A stretch of DNA of 64,000 nt, taken from Cladosporium sp. IMV 00045. Lineage: Eukaryota; Ascomycota; Dothideomycetes; Cladosporiales; Cladosporiaceae. The first letter of the stretch is position 1. Each line of letters starts with the position of its first letter. A program made the position numbers and the translations under genes. Positions 33,168-44,231 of the stretch are shown here, piece after piece. The notes beneath the pieces are model-generated. The model was not told where the DNA came from. It made no database searches and saw only the letters and a program-made list of their open reading frames with translations. The DNA is taken from contig MSJI02000061.1 in NCBI GenBank assembly GCA_001931905.2, forward strand, positions 62,001 through 126,000. Direction: 5' to 3'.

Positions 33168-34681
33168 CTGTATCAGGCGGGAACAAAGATATTGACCACT
33201 AGTAGCATCACCACGGCGCAAGCCTTGATAATATTGGTCGATGCTCTCTTCTCTTGGTGCGACGAAAGGAGTCTTTCCTGGCACTACCTGGGTATAGCAA
33301 TCAACATGATTGTGGATCTTGGCATTCACAGCACCAAGTCTGCGTTCTATCGAACCAGATCGCCTGAGGACCAGGAAATCGGTCGTAGGCTCTTTTGGTC
33401 GGCCTACGGTACGTATGCCGCTTATTGTTTTAGCTCACAGTTACTGATAAGCCTTTTTGAAGTGGCCGACAAAGTGCAGTCTATCTACCAAGGTCGTTTT
33501 GTTCGGCTACAGAACATTGACAGCTCGGTCCAAATACTTTTTCTGGATGAGTACGATGAACTGGAGCCATTCAACAGCTTGACATACTCTGTAGAGCCAC
33601 AACAGCTTGACACTCCGACGCGGAACCCGTCCACATTTGAGCAGCTTTGCAGACTTATTAGCATCATCGCCGGATCTATCCTGGAGACTCTTTATTCGGA
33701 AAAGGTCGTCAACACGGACGCTACAACATCATTGCAGGCATCCGTAAACTTGCGACACGATCTCGAACAATGGCGTACTGCACTGCCTTCTCATCTTGAT
33801 CTGCGGTGGGCTGACTTGGGAGCATTCGATATTCTGCCACATACGCTGTCTTTGATGTAAGTTGCGATCCCATTAGCCTTCTTGTCTATAGCTAAACAAA
33901 TGTTTAGGGCCATGTATCAGGCTCTTCGGATCCTCAACTCCCGCCCTTTCATCTCCAACAGCCATTTGCAAATCCTTGATTGATCAGAGGCGGACTCGGC
34001 TTTTTCTATCTGCGCAGAAGCTGCTTCCGAGATCGACAAGATTTTGAAGTTGTACAAGCAGCACTTTTGCCTCAAATCTTGTCCGTACTTCATATCGTAT
34101 GCTACCTACGCCAGCGGAACGATCCATGCCCGCGTCGCCGCGCAGAGACCCATCGGCTCGCCATTCCATCAAATGTTTCGGCGATGCCTTGAAATATTGG
34201 CAACTCAACAAGAGCAGCGCCATGCACCGCGACAATCCATGAAAGCTTTGCTGAGGCTTGCGAAAAGTCTTAATGTAGATGTCGGATCAGGATTGACAGC
34301 CGCGATATCCAGGACTGATCGACGTGACGATAACCAGCCGCCTGTCTCACTGCCCGCGGATCGTGTACATACTGAAACGACAGGGCGCATGTCCACCGAG
34401 CCCGAAATCGCTCGCTCGGGCACAATACCAGAGACCATCGACATCGACGCTATCATCCAAAGTTTCGATCCAGCGTGGCAGCAGGCAACGCCACTTCATT
34501 TCGAAGCGCTGGGTCACGGCTCTTTGAATGATTCTGGCCCTACAATAAACCAATGCAGCTCGAGTGGCGCAGGCCCGGTGCTTGATTCATCAGTCTCAAC
34601 TTTGAACAGCTGCTGGACTCTGCATTCATCGGTGACCAAAGTGGCGACCTCTTGGATCCACTGTTCGGCCTGAACTTCTAA
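33140..34681 (+). pseudogene. Decayed fungal_trans-domain transcription factor
   Basis: The fungal_trans region is clear: ENVLYQAGTKILTTSSITT, GIAINMIVDLGIHS, GRRLFWSAYG, then an intron (about 33860-33907) and MYQALRILNSRPFISN. The Zn2Cys6 DNA-binding end is absent; upstream sequence is the hydrolase gene on the other strand. An in-frame TGA at 33981 interrupts the domain (ILD-stop-SEADSAF), with the downstream part continuing the same frame. Near 34590 the frame changes so that the natural end (LLDPLFGLNF, TAA 34679-34681) is read in another frame. Truncation, stop and frameshift together point to a pseudogene. The lost protein would have belonged to the same broad class as the regulator at 26-28 kb. 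Confidence 0.85.
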
Positions 34682-34802
34682 CCACAGAGAGATTCAATGG
34701 GCACAATGAAAAATCACCTTTGGATCACTCACACTGACATGGTAAATGGAAGCGTCGTTGAACATGACACGATCAATTACATACATCGACGGCGACGGAC
34801 TA

Positions 34803-35669
34803 TTACAAAGCAGCCATCAAAGCAACGATTCCCACCGCACCTGCAGCGCCCACCTGAGCCATGGCGGTCTGCACAGCGCCTGAGTCGGACTCAGTAGAGG
34901 TGCCGCTGCCAGTTGCCTCACTTCCGCTGCCACTTTCCTCACTTCCCGCAGCCTCGTTCTCATTCGCAACTGCTGTAGGCACAATCTGACCATCCGAGAT
35001 ACTGGTGCTGGTATACGTAGCACTCGCCCCGGAGCTCTCTGGGGTAGGAATCCCCGGCATGTAAGCTGGAGTACCAGTGACGGAAGGTGTGTAGTAGAGC
35101 GAAACATCCGTGGCGTTACCGATGGGGTCGGAAAAGGTGGTTGCAGCGCTGGACTCAGAAGAGGCGGTACTCGAAATGTCTTCTTCGTCCTCTGGTGCAA
35201 GCTCAATGATAGCATTCGCATAGTCTCTCGCGGGCTTGTTTACATCGCAGTAATCCTCCATGAATGACTGGACTTTGTCCGGATCGGTACCTATCTCCGG
35301 ATCCGTGCTGCCATGCTCCTTGAAGCAAGCGAAGCAACCAAGCACCATGTCGGTGTGCTGGGAACTGCAGATGCAGGTACGTTGGGTGTCGACAGGCAAT
35401 TTACTCGGCTCTCTGGTGTCGACGTCTTGAGACCCAGAAATGATTTCGAGAGCATCGGATCCGTAGATGCACCGGAGTTGAATAGCCATAAGAGCATTGC
35501 AAGGAGCGTTTTGGTCTGGCAAGTTACTAGAGTTCCGCGGTAGGCAGATTTGGGAGACCTGTTCGTTGAAGTCTTCCTCTGAGCCTGCTGCCGGTGCCTG
35601 TAACAGCTGGTCAATGCTGCTGGCGCTGGTGCCCGCGATAGCCAGAGCAATGATCAAAAATTGCTTCAT
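34803..35669 (-). CDS. Putative GPI-anchored surface protein
   Basis: A single exon of 288 residues. It starts MKQFLIIALAIAGTSAS, a classic signal peptide; the frame extends upstream but without an ATG. About 150 residues with paired Cys follow (QICLPRN, APCNALM, TCICSS, GCFACFKEHG, DYCDVNK), then a Ser/Thr/Glu-rich stalk. It ends with Gly/Ala-rich hydrophobic residues (VGAAGAVGIVALMAAL), as expected for GPI attachment. A role at the cell wall or membrane is inferred from layout alone. Similar Cys-rich then Ser/Thr-rich proteins are common in Dothideomycetes and have no assigned function. Confidence 0.8.
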   Translation of the reverse strand: MKQFLIIALAIAGTSASSIDQLLQAPAAGSEEDFNEQVSQICLPRNSSNLPDQNAPCNALMAIQLRCIYGSDALEIISGSQDVDTREPSKLPVDTQRTCICSSQHTDMVLGCFACFKEHGSTDPEIGTDPDKVQSFMEDYCDVNKPARDYANAIIELAPEDEEDISSTASSESSAATTFSDPIGNATDVSLYYTPSVTGTPAYMPGIPTPESSGASATYTSTSISDGQIVPTAVANENEAAGSEESGSGSEATGSGTSTESDSGAVQTAMAQVGAAGAVGIVALMAAL

Positions 35670-36555
35670 ATTGCTGATGATAAGTTGTGGTACCGGTGTG
35701 AAAGTTAGCACCTGAAGTCGTTGGTCGGGGTCGGATATGCCGGGCGTCTGTTGGAGCGAAATGGAAACAAGTGAGCCATGAGAAGAATTGCATGCTTGGG
35801 CTTATGCTAAATATATATTTCTTTCAAGAAATTGCAGTAGGAATCGCGGGAAGTCATGTGGCGCGAAGGATCACTAGCTGAAACGTTCAACGACCGCTCG
35901 CTGGTCTTTTGCGGCCCAAAATACGAGTGATTGAGCTGAGTTCAGATTCGTGTCTGCGGTGGACATATCTAGTTAAAGCGTAAAGTAGAGCATAGAATAG
36001 TATGATATAGCTCTAAAAACAAGCAAAACTAGGAAGAAGTTCTCTCCATACGCGATCTCCAGTGGCGAAAATTTGAGATAAATTGTGAACAGATCCAGTG
36101 CTTACATCGACGCATCTTGGCACCATGTAGCTATGGATTCTCGGGCTTGCCGCAGAACCGGAATAACCTCGATGAAAGAGTCATTCAGTGTAGGTTTGAC
36201 CCTGATCGATTCGACATCCCAGCATTAATTCGCCGGAGGCCCACAGAGCAACCACGACCTCGAAACGAAGAGACGCGGAATTGAGAATTCCTAAGCCATT
36301 TCCGACGTGAATACTGGTTCGCGCGACATGTCGAAACTTATATTTGATGAGCAGATTAAGCTCTTTCTCAGATATTTATTATCAGCATGAGTCAATGACA
36401 CCACGGGAGAGCGATGCGTACACAAGGCAAGAAGCTCGGAAGCCAGCCTGGAGCAAGCTTCAGTATGCATGCCAACCACAAAGACTTGATTGCTCTCGAA
36501 CTTTTTTCACAAGTTCTAGAGGCTCTGGATCACGCTGTGGGATTTCCGCGGCGTG
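35670..36555. other. Intergenic stretch
   Basis: About 0.9 kb of relatively AT-rich sequence between the surface-protein start and the permease stop. Short frames only; no gene seen. Confidence 0.6.
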
Positions 36556-38286
36556 TCACGAAGACGCCGCGAGAATCTCGTCTTCCTGGCTTCTTCGCAG
36601 CCTCTCCCTGGGTGAAATGTAATATCTCCTTCCTCCAAGTACGTAGTATCCGCTTGCGAACAAGACCATGAATCCGAAAAGCAGGCAACCCCAGTTCATG
36701 CCTTCAGGAGTGACAGGAACCTCACTTGGGAATAGAGTGAAGACGAGGACCGGGAAGAGCCAGCAAAGCGCCGCAATGTTGATGGGCAGACCTACTCTGC
36801 CGAGGGACCATTCTCGGTGCGGGAGACGCTGGCCACGTACGCGCTTGAGAACCAGGCAACCAATCGAGAGGATGTAGGAAGCAAGTAGAGCGGTCAGATC
36901 CAGAGCGAGGATGGCATTAAGTGCAGCCGTTGAACCGATGTTGATGAGCGAAAGCAAGACGCAAATGAAAAGTGAGATGATGATTGCATTTAGAGGGATC
37001 GCAGACTTGGGATTGATCTTTGACTTGTCAGTGTACTCCTCGATCAAGAAGCGAGCAGGCGGTCAGGAACTTACATGGCGGACGGTAGCGGAGAAAGGAA
37101 CACCACCGTCTCTGGCAAAGGCCCAGGTTTGACGACTGGCGGTAGCAACACAGGCAATGACGCTGCCAGTCAGAGGAAGTATGATCAGCATAGTCATGGC
37201 TGTTGTTGCTGCTGCGCTACCCGTGGCGTTGTAAAAGATCGAGAGGAAAGGCCAGCCGTATGCAGAGTCAGCGATCTCTGCCATGTCTCCCCAGGTGAAG
37301 ATCAGCGTCAGGGTCATGATGAAACCGAGAAAAGCGTTGATGTAGGTGGAGAACATAATGCTTCTTGGAATGGATTTCGCGGAGTGTTGAACTTCCTCAG
37401 ACATGTGAACCTGAGAGTCGAAGCCGAGAAGACAGAGAGTGAGCGGAAGTAGTCCTACCATGAAGGATACACCATCAGAAGCATACCCTCCGTTATTGGA
37501 GAACTCAAGAAAGGCATCGTGGGCATTGTTGCGTAGCGATAAAGTCCAAAGGACCACGATGACAATGAACAGTCCGCCGAAGTGGATGAAAGCAAGAAAG
37601 CTTTCGACCAAGGGCAATCTTTTCGCAACATATATGTTGATCAAGACGCAGAAGAGGACGACGGCGATCGTCATTAGGGTAGTGTGCCACCTTTCCCAGC
37701 CATAATCCGGATTGTGAAGAGCGATGAGGCCCTGGATGGCGCCTGCCACAAGTGACCCAATTGCTGTAATTGCAGACTGCCAGCCAGTGAAGGTGAGCCA
37801 TCCAACGATGTAGGGCAAATAACGTTGCACACCTGGCGGTGCGAGCTCGCTGACCCAGTGATACTGCAACATTAGTTAGCCTTCAAGATTTATCATTCTG
37901 CAAGCAAAGGGCTAAGTCACCTGACCACCGGAAGTTGGGGCCATGGACGACATTTCTGAAAGGCTTAAGTACACCAGGGTCCAACCAATGAATACAAAGA
38001 TGAAGCCCCAGAACATGCCTGCCGTGCCTCCATTGACCAGAATCAAGCCAATGTTGGTCAGGAGGACCTCCCAGGTGACAATAAGTGTGCTTCCGAAGCC
38101 GAGTATCGTGACGAAAGTAAAGACACGGCGAGTTTCCTGAGTTCGACCGAGCATCTTCATCTGTATTTTATCTCCTTCTGTTCCAAGATATTTGGCTGCC
38201 ACGAATGGCGTTGCGCCATCCTGAGCGTCATAGAGTTGCTCTTCGGCCGTGGCCTGTTCTTTGGTGCTTCCGCTGCTTGTGGTCAT
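36556..38286 (-). CDS. Amino acid / GABA / choline-type permease (APC superfamily)
   Basis: A twelve-span uptake permease of the APC superfamily. Exons 38286-37921, 37863-37075 and 37023-36556 (introns 57 and 51 bases) give 540 residues. The N-terminus is hydrophilic (LGRTQETRRVFTFVTILGFG), followed by the substrate-binding loop SLSEMSSMAPTSGGQYHWV, split by intron 1 exactly as in other fungal GABA/choline permeases (SGGQ/YHW). HMSEEVQHSAKSIPRSI and TWAFARDGGVPFS are further family motifs. Substrate is uncertain: Uga4-like (GABA) or Hnm1-like (choline). Confidence 0.92.
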
Positions 38287-39461
38287 AGTCTCGAAGCAGA
38301 ACGAGTATTGAATCGCAAGATATGATTCGGACTGGGAGACAGGTCATTTCAGAGAAGAAAGACATGATGGGAAGCACCTTGAACGGAAGCACCTTGAAGA
38401 AATTTTGGAGCCCATTCACCATTCGGCATCTCGCTGCACGACAGCTGCATGGAGGGCTCGTTTGGATCCCATCTCCTCTCGCTTCAGCAAAGCACTGCAG
38501 CTTCCGTGCAAGTAGCAACCTTACGAGGAAAGCTAACCTCGACTTTGAAGGTACAAAACGCTTCTGCTTGGTCCGGTAACTGCGAGTCATGATGACCTGA
38601 TCCTGGTTGTACAAGATTTCGACGTAGCCAGGACACTCAAGTTGTATTGCGGCGTAGCAGCTAAAATCTCGTCTCTTACCCTCATCATTCATATAGTCGA
38701 CGCGCGAGACCCCTAAGACCCTCTCAAAGCGCTCGGAGCACGACGTCGCTCGGAACAGGCAGGTCGAGATCATATGGTTTGCTGGGCGCTCAGGAGGGCA
38801 GGGTTAGTGTGGGATGCGGAAGCTCCTGGGCCGCATACCGCACGGCAAATAAAGTGCAGTCGCCAGTAGGGCGGTGAAAGTGGGGCCACGGCAGGATTGT
38901 AGATCTTGATTGCTGGCAAATCTTGTGAACTTCATGTTCCTCTGGCAAGGCGAGCACCGACAACGCGTCGATCAACAAGGTAAGTATGTCCTGCTCGTTG
39001 GTGTTACAGGCAGTAAGCTTCCCTGTTGACCCAGGCTTTTCTTGGATTGCGAGCTACGTGCACTACTTCTATCTATGCATCCTTCGATGCCAGTATGCCA
39101 GTGCAGACCGAATCATGCGTATACAACTACGCAGACTTTGAAGTGACTATATTGTCGAAAGATTCTGCAGGGATCTTACGGAATGGAGCAACAACATATC
39201 AGTGGTAGGAATGGTCACTTGATCGCTCTACTATGCGATTAAATTCCCTGAAGAGGCAACATAAACACCACACCAACCTCGCTTCTGCAATGTCGCTTCC
39301 TTTACACTGGACTTGTGTGCGGCGGCCATGAACCGATTACCTGCCAACTATCAAGCGTAGTCTGAGAGTGATGCTGGTAGTTCCAGACCATATATTCCAT
39401 TGTCCAGGCATGGAATCACAAGACACTTTTCATCTTCCTTTGATCGAGTATCCTTGCGGAT
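38287..39461. other. Intergenic stretch
   Basis: About 1.2 kb between the permease start and the PTH11-like gene. No gene is supported. A perfect or near-perfect 15-base tandem pair lies at 38370-38399. Confidence 0.55.
38370..38399. repeat. 15-base tandem duplication
   Basis: GGAAGCACCTTGAAC followed at once by GGAAGCACCTTGAAG, 14 of 15 bases identical, about 90 bases upstream of the permease start. Probably a replication slip. Confidence 0.7.
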
Positions 39462-40831
39462 ATGTCTCTACCGGCGGGATACTCACCACCAGCGTACTCA
39501 AACACACCCGAGGACCGTGGGGGATGCGCCGTGGTTGCGAGCGGTGTGGGTCTTGTTCCGATCATTTTGTTGGCTTTGACAAGACTTTACACTCGGTACC
39601 CGTTTCGCACGAGGCTGCCTCATGATGATGCTCCGATAATCATCTGCTCGGTGTGTCTCTCTCATTGTTTGGTTGACCGCCGCTAATCCAGTCGTGTAGA
39701 CTTTTGCCTTCGTACAGAGCATTACGGTCGTTCATGGCTTGGGAAGATCTGTCTCGATCCTCGCTCAGAATGCCCATAGTTCGGCAGAGAAGGTACACAC
39801 CAGGTGGAGGACTTCGCGAAGCTGATTTTGTGACCGACCAATACCAGAATCTTTATGGCAGCGATATACTCTTTCTGATCGCTCTATTTGCCTCACGAAC
39901 GGCGGTCTTGTGCCTTCTTCACGCTTTGAACCCTCAGCGTTTCCACAAGATCACTGTCAAATGTTGTGTCGTCATCAGCGGCTCATGCTTCTCACAGCTG
40001 TGGTGTTAATAGCTGTTGGTTGCGATAGACGATCACCATGGGCGCAAAGCTTGGGGGCGTGCAAGGACATGGTAATTTAAGCCTCTTCCCTTCACGTGCT
40101 GACCTAGGACTAACTTGTATTAGTACCACCGATGGGTGGCTATCGTTATCTTTGGCATTGTGCTTGAATTGCTGATAGCTGTCATCGTCGCGCGCACACT
40201 ATTGACTATCCAGAGAAAATGGAAAGCAAAAGCGAAGGCGACTTTGGTCTTCGCACTGAGACTACCGTGAGTTGATAATACAACATTTGAGATTCGCATA
40301 GCTTACAGTGGTCTTGCAGAGTCATCGTAATCGCGATTTACCGGCTGCTTTGTCTCCGAGACCTGCGCTCGTTTGACGATCCACTACTCGATCGAGTGTT
40401 GCTGGTGGCATGGACGCAAGGAGAGATGGTGTACAGCCTGGTCACAGCGATAATCCCCTCTTTGATGCCATTCCTGGCGAAGATGGATACTGGACTAGGA
40501 GCTCTTTCTCGTGACGTCTTTGTCAGAGATACGACGCAGCAAGATTCGGGAGCAACATTTGAGCTGCGGTCTTTGAAACAGTCTGGAGGGTACAGTCGGG
40601 TAAGTAGCATCTTCCCGCGCCTGCGATCAAATTCTGACATGCAACGGACAGATGCGTTCAGACAACGTCGCTTTTTATTCCACAGTTACCGGTCAAAAGG
40701 CAAAGCGCAGCAGTATCTCAAGTGACGATTGTCAACGAGTGATGGTGGAAAAGACTGTGGATATCAGCTTCGAAGAGGACAATGTCAGGCAAGTCGATGT
40801 CGTTCACGGTGCTCATGCAGATTCGAAATGA
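39462..40831 (+). CDS. PTH11-like (rhodopsin-domain) membrane protein with one frameshift
   Basis: Seven-span fungal GPCR-like family, plasma membrane. Six exons: 39462-39650, 39700-39792, 39848-40071, 40124-40266, 40320-40599, 40652-40831. Family motifs in order: PPAYSNTPEDRGG, LTRLYTR, HDDAPII, VHGLGRS, NLYGSDIL, YHRWVAIVIFGIVLELL, WTQGEMVYSLVTAIIP and the cytosolic tail EKTVDISFEEDNV. Exon 3 is 224 bases, one short of keeping the frame: after VVISGSC (about 39990) the reading must shift to continue LTAVVLIAVGC. No intron can explain it, since the needed one would be under 40 bases. Either a 1-base sequence error or an early pseudogene. Ligand unknown. Confidence 0.8.
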
Positions 40832-41043
40832 TCGTAGTACCAGAAGATTTAATCCCACAAGGGCAGGGCCATGATTCGTACAAATCGTTCCTCATTAATC
40901 ACTCATTCAGTCATTTAAAGGTGACTTCATCTCAACACACGAATCACAACCGCCATTCCTGGCTCAGCAATACGTACCCATTCCAAAAGCAATCTGGGAA
41001 ACAAGTCAACATCGACATGCATTGCGCACTCGCCATCCCAAAT

Positions 41044-41811
41044 TCATTTTTGCGAAAAGTTCGTCAATCCACACACTACACACCGACCAGACCTGACAGC
41101 AAATATCTGTTAGCTGTGTTTCGATGAATTATACGGGCCCGATACCGATATCGCAACTTACCGCACGCGCTGCCAAGCCATACATGTCAGACACAGACGT
41201 GGACGCTCATCAGGGACCGGGTCACACGCTGCTGGCTCGGAGATATAAGAAGAGGGAGGCACCAAATAATTTGGATCAGTTGGCTGAGGGTTGGTTGAAT
41301 TCACATTGGGATAACGTGGATATTGTGCGCCGTAACCTGGGCTCGAGGGATATTGTTGTTGCGACGGTGGGTAAGACTGCAATCTTTGTGGGACGTACCG
41401 CTCCTGTTGAGGTTGCGGTGATGACTGAGCTGGTGGAGGCGTGAATTGCGAATGATGCCCTGATGCTGGGGAGTAGCCTCCTTGTGGCGAAGCAGATAAC
41501 GCCTGAGGAGGAAGAGCCTGGTAATAGCCTTGAGGAGGTGCCCCTTGCCTAGGAACGTACGGATACTCAGTCTGGTTTCGATTGAGGGAAGGTTGTTGTG
41601 GTTCGCCGGCTTGCAAGCAAGGAAGGGCTTGACCACGTGGAGCAGGAAGAGTTGCACGACGAGGGTAAGGAATGTGTTCATCATGCGGCCGTGATGAAGT
41701 GTCATCTTCTATCGCACCAGTGAGATGGATCTGTGGGTCCGGGTTTTGGGGGGACATGAAGGACTGAGCAGCCGGGTACATGTTCCTCGGCCTACCCCAT
41801 TGATCCGACAT
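41044..41811 (-). CDS. Pro/Gln-rich protein with C-terminal CxxC-x10-CxxC knuckle
   Basis: Exon 1 (41811-41162) reads MSDQWGRPRNMYPAAQSF and is Pro/Gln/Tyr-rich throughout (about residues 60-185), likely disordered. Read alone, it would stop directly at the splice site. The sequence at the end is GCG/GTAAGT, with a GCTAACA branch and CTGTCAG acceptor, giving a 69-base intron and a 49-base last exon (41092-41044). The spliced end reads CLTCMAWQRVRSGRCVVCG, a small zinc-ribbon-like CxxC-x10-CxxC, and stops after NFSQK. Total 232 residues. Family unknown; the low-complexity body with a short zinc knuckle may bind nucleic acid or protein, but nothing here proves it. Confidence 0.65.
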
Positions 41812-42388
41812 CAGGAGGTATGGTAGAGTTGCTTAATAGAAGGAGGCACGATTGCGGCTATGCCAAGTAAACGATTCACCTTGCAGGATGAACAAAGCTG
41901 AAAAGTCAAAAGCATAAGGCGAGGGTGGGCATGTACGACATTTGAACTCACGCGCCCAGCGTGGGAAGTATCGTCTGGTTGACTCGTCACTTCAGCTGAT
42001 GATATGCCCATCGATTGTATTCTCATGTGTTATCGTGATCAAGGCAATTATCGGCAGTGGCGGTATACAAGGCTTCGCTCACTTTCGTTTTTGTCGAATC
42101 ACATCGTCAAGGCCGCCTTCTTCTCATCTGCGGGTGAGACACGTGCGACCACACTTCCGCCCCGCATCAAACGCTATCCACAGGTATATAAGCCTGGTCG
42201 TCTTCAGCCTTGCATATCAGACCGGTGAGTCTCTAAACCTTGCATGACCTCTTTTGACGTACCAGAGCTCAGCCTGACCCAGCCTTGTCCACTGCAACAT
42301 GCGAACGATGTATAGACTCGACGATCCCTTATAGCTTGCCGCCATTCGTCTTCCCTGACAACGATTTTCGTTTAAGAGGTCAACCAAC
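41812..42388. other. Divergent promoter region
   Basis: 577 bases between the Pro/Gln-rich gene and the DUF6594-type gene, transcribed away from each other. No clear site or gene is seen. Confidence 0.5.
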
Positions 42389-43479
42389 ATGGCGTTACAG
42401 AATGCACAAGCTACCCCGCTGGCATGTCATATGTCGAGCTCCTACGCCATGAAGAATGACAGATTATGTGCACCCATTCCGAAGGTACAACACCCGCGCT
42501 TTACCGCTACAAGCTTGACTGCTGAAACGCAAACAGGCGCCAAAGGTCGACCAGGCGCGTGTGAAAGAGTTCAAGTTGATGTCCGACTACGACAAGCGAA
42601 AGGCTCCTTATCAATATCATGGCTATCCATCGTTATCAGAATGGATGGCATCTTCAAACGACTTGTTCGTGCTCCGAAGATTCTCACCCACGCAAGTTCG
42701 GTGTCTGCTGTACCTGCAAAATGAGATTGCAAGCAGAGATCAAGAACTTCAGAATTGGGACATGGTTGCCAGATGCCAAACGGCAGGAAAGGGCAACAGC
42801 GGCACACTTGTTGAAGACCCAGTGGCTCTTGAAGGAAACCCAAGACCTCGTCTTTTGAGAGAATTGATCCCGCTGCTCCACCAATACAGTAAGTTGCTTC
42901 GAAGGAAGTCTCTGAAACACTCGATCAAGCTAATGCAATTCAGATGAGCTTGTCATTTCATTCTCAAATCTCAAGGCCAAGACTACAGCAACAGAGCATC
43001 AAACACAGAACGTTCTCAATTGGGTCAACAACCGTGGACCTGAACCAATTGCTGATGAGGAGCAACATTGGAAAGACCACAACGGAGATCTGATCACCAT
43101 GAACCCAAGACCAAAATATCCTTTGGTTGCTTTCCTGACTAAGTTCAAATTTGTCCGACGCATGTTCACTCTGAAGATGCGACACGACAGGATCGAATCT
43201 GGATCCACGACTTACGTCAGCCAAACCGGACTGGAAATCCTCGCCGCCCTCATCTGCCTCTCCATTGGGCTATTGATGACATTTGGGTCTATCTGGGGAT
43301 TGAATTTTGTCAACAACAGGATCCATCAGCTCGCCATCATTACTGGCTCGGGAACACTGATCACTGCTGTTGCTTGGCTTGCCGCTGGTAACCGGCCATT
43401 CGAGATCCTGGCAGCATTCGCAGCTTACATGGCTGTCCTCATGATCTTTCTGCAGATCGACAACACGGAAATGCATTGA
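42389..43479 (+). CDS. DUF6594-type fungal membrane protein
   Basis: Exons 42389-42484, 42537-42888 and 42944-43479 (introns 52 and 55 bases) encode 327 residues. The mature N-terminal part carries the family opening GYPSLSEWMASSNDLFVLRRF followed by VRCLLYLQNEIASRDQELQ. The C-terminal third has three membrane spans in a row (ILAALICLSIGLLMTFGSIWG, LAIITGSGTLITAVAWLAAG, ILAAFAAYMAVLMIFLQI). This layout, a helical cytosolic region then three spans at the very end, is the usual one for the family, whose role is unknown; members are multiplied in many Pezizomycotina. Confidence 0.82.
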
Positions 43480-44231
43480 CTCTAACTGACTGTCTTTGCC
43501 GCATCATGTGGCCAGACAACTTGACCAGACATCTCATTTGGATACAGACACCAGGACTATCGTTCACGATCTTCACTTCGAGCCCACGACACGGTTCTTC
43601 GAACTTGAGAGATTCCATGAGTACATGTTTGCTTCGTGTACGCAAGAATGTAACCATCAACTCTGCCGAGGTTGGAGTTGGGGTAGGGTTTAACGGCTGC
43701 CTAGGAGAGTCAAGTTTCATGAGTGAGAGACGACTCCACACTTTCGTTTCCGACCCAAGGAGAGATGCGAGCCGATCATTTAGATCGTCCGGAGTTGTGG
43801 TCGTTCTCATTCTTAGACTGTGAGGACCTTGGGGACGCCATGTGGCAGGGCTTCTTCTACCAGTGCGAGAGGCGAGGATTTGCAAGATTCGGTTCTGTGC
43901 AGGTAACAGTTATCATCAAATCCATGTAAGAATGCTGTCCAAGCCTTCCAAAAAGATCACACATTCTAAGGATGACGCTTGCGAACATCCTACATTGGCG
44001 GCTGAACCCAAGTCAAGAGCTCTTGTCGGTAGGATCGGAGTCAATAAGTCGTAGGAAATGGGACTTTCGAGCCTATCACAATCTTTTGGGTTCACGATCT
44101 GAAATCCATGTCTTTTCGTACATATTTCTCGGAACACTGATGAGAGCTCCGGTCTTATAACACATCAAATTGATCTCTCCAGCTACATGTAGTCAAAGTA
44201 TGCTCAATTGGAGATAGAGATCGACAATTCT
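43480..44231. other. Intergenic stretch between convergent genes
   Basis: 752 bases between the DUF6594-type stop and the GH31 stop. No gene supported. Confidence 0.55.
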
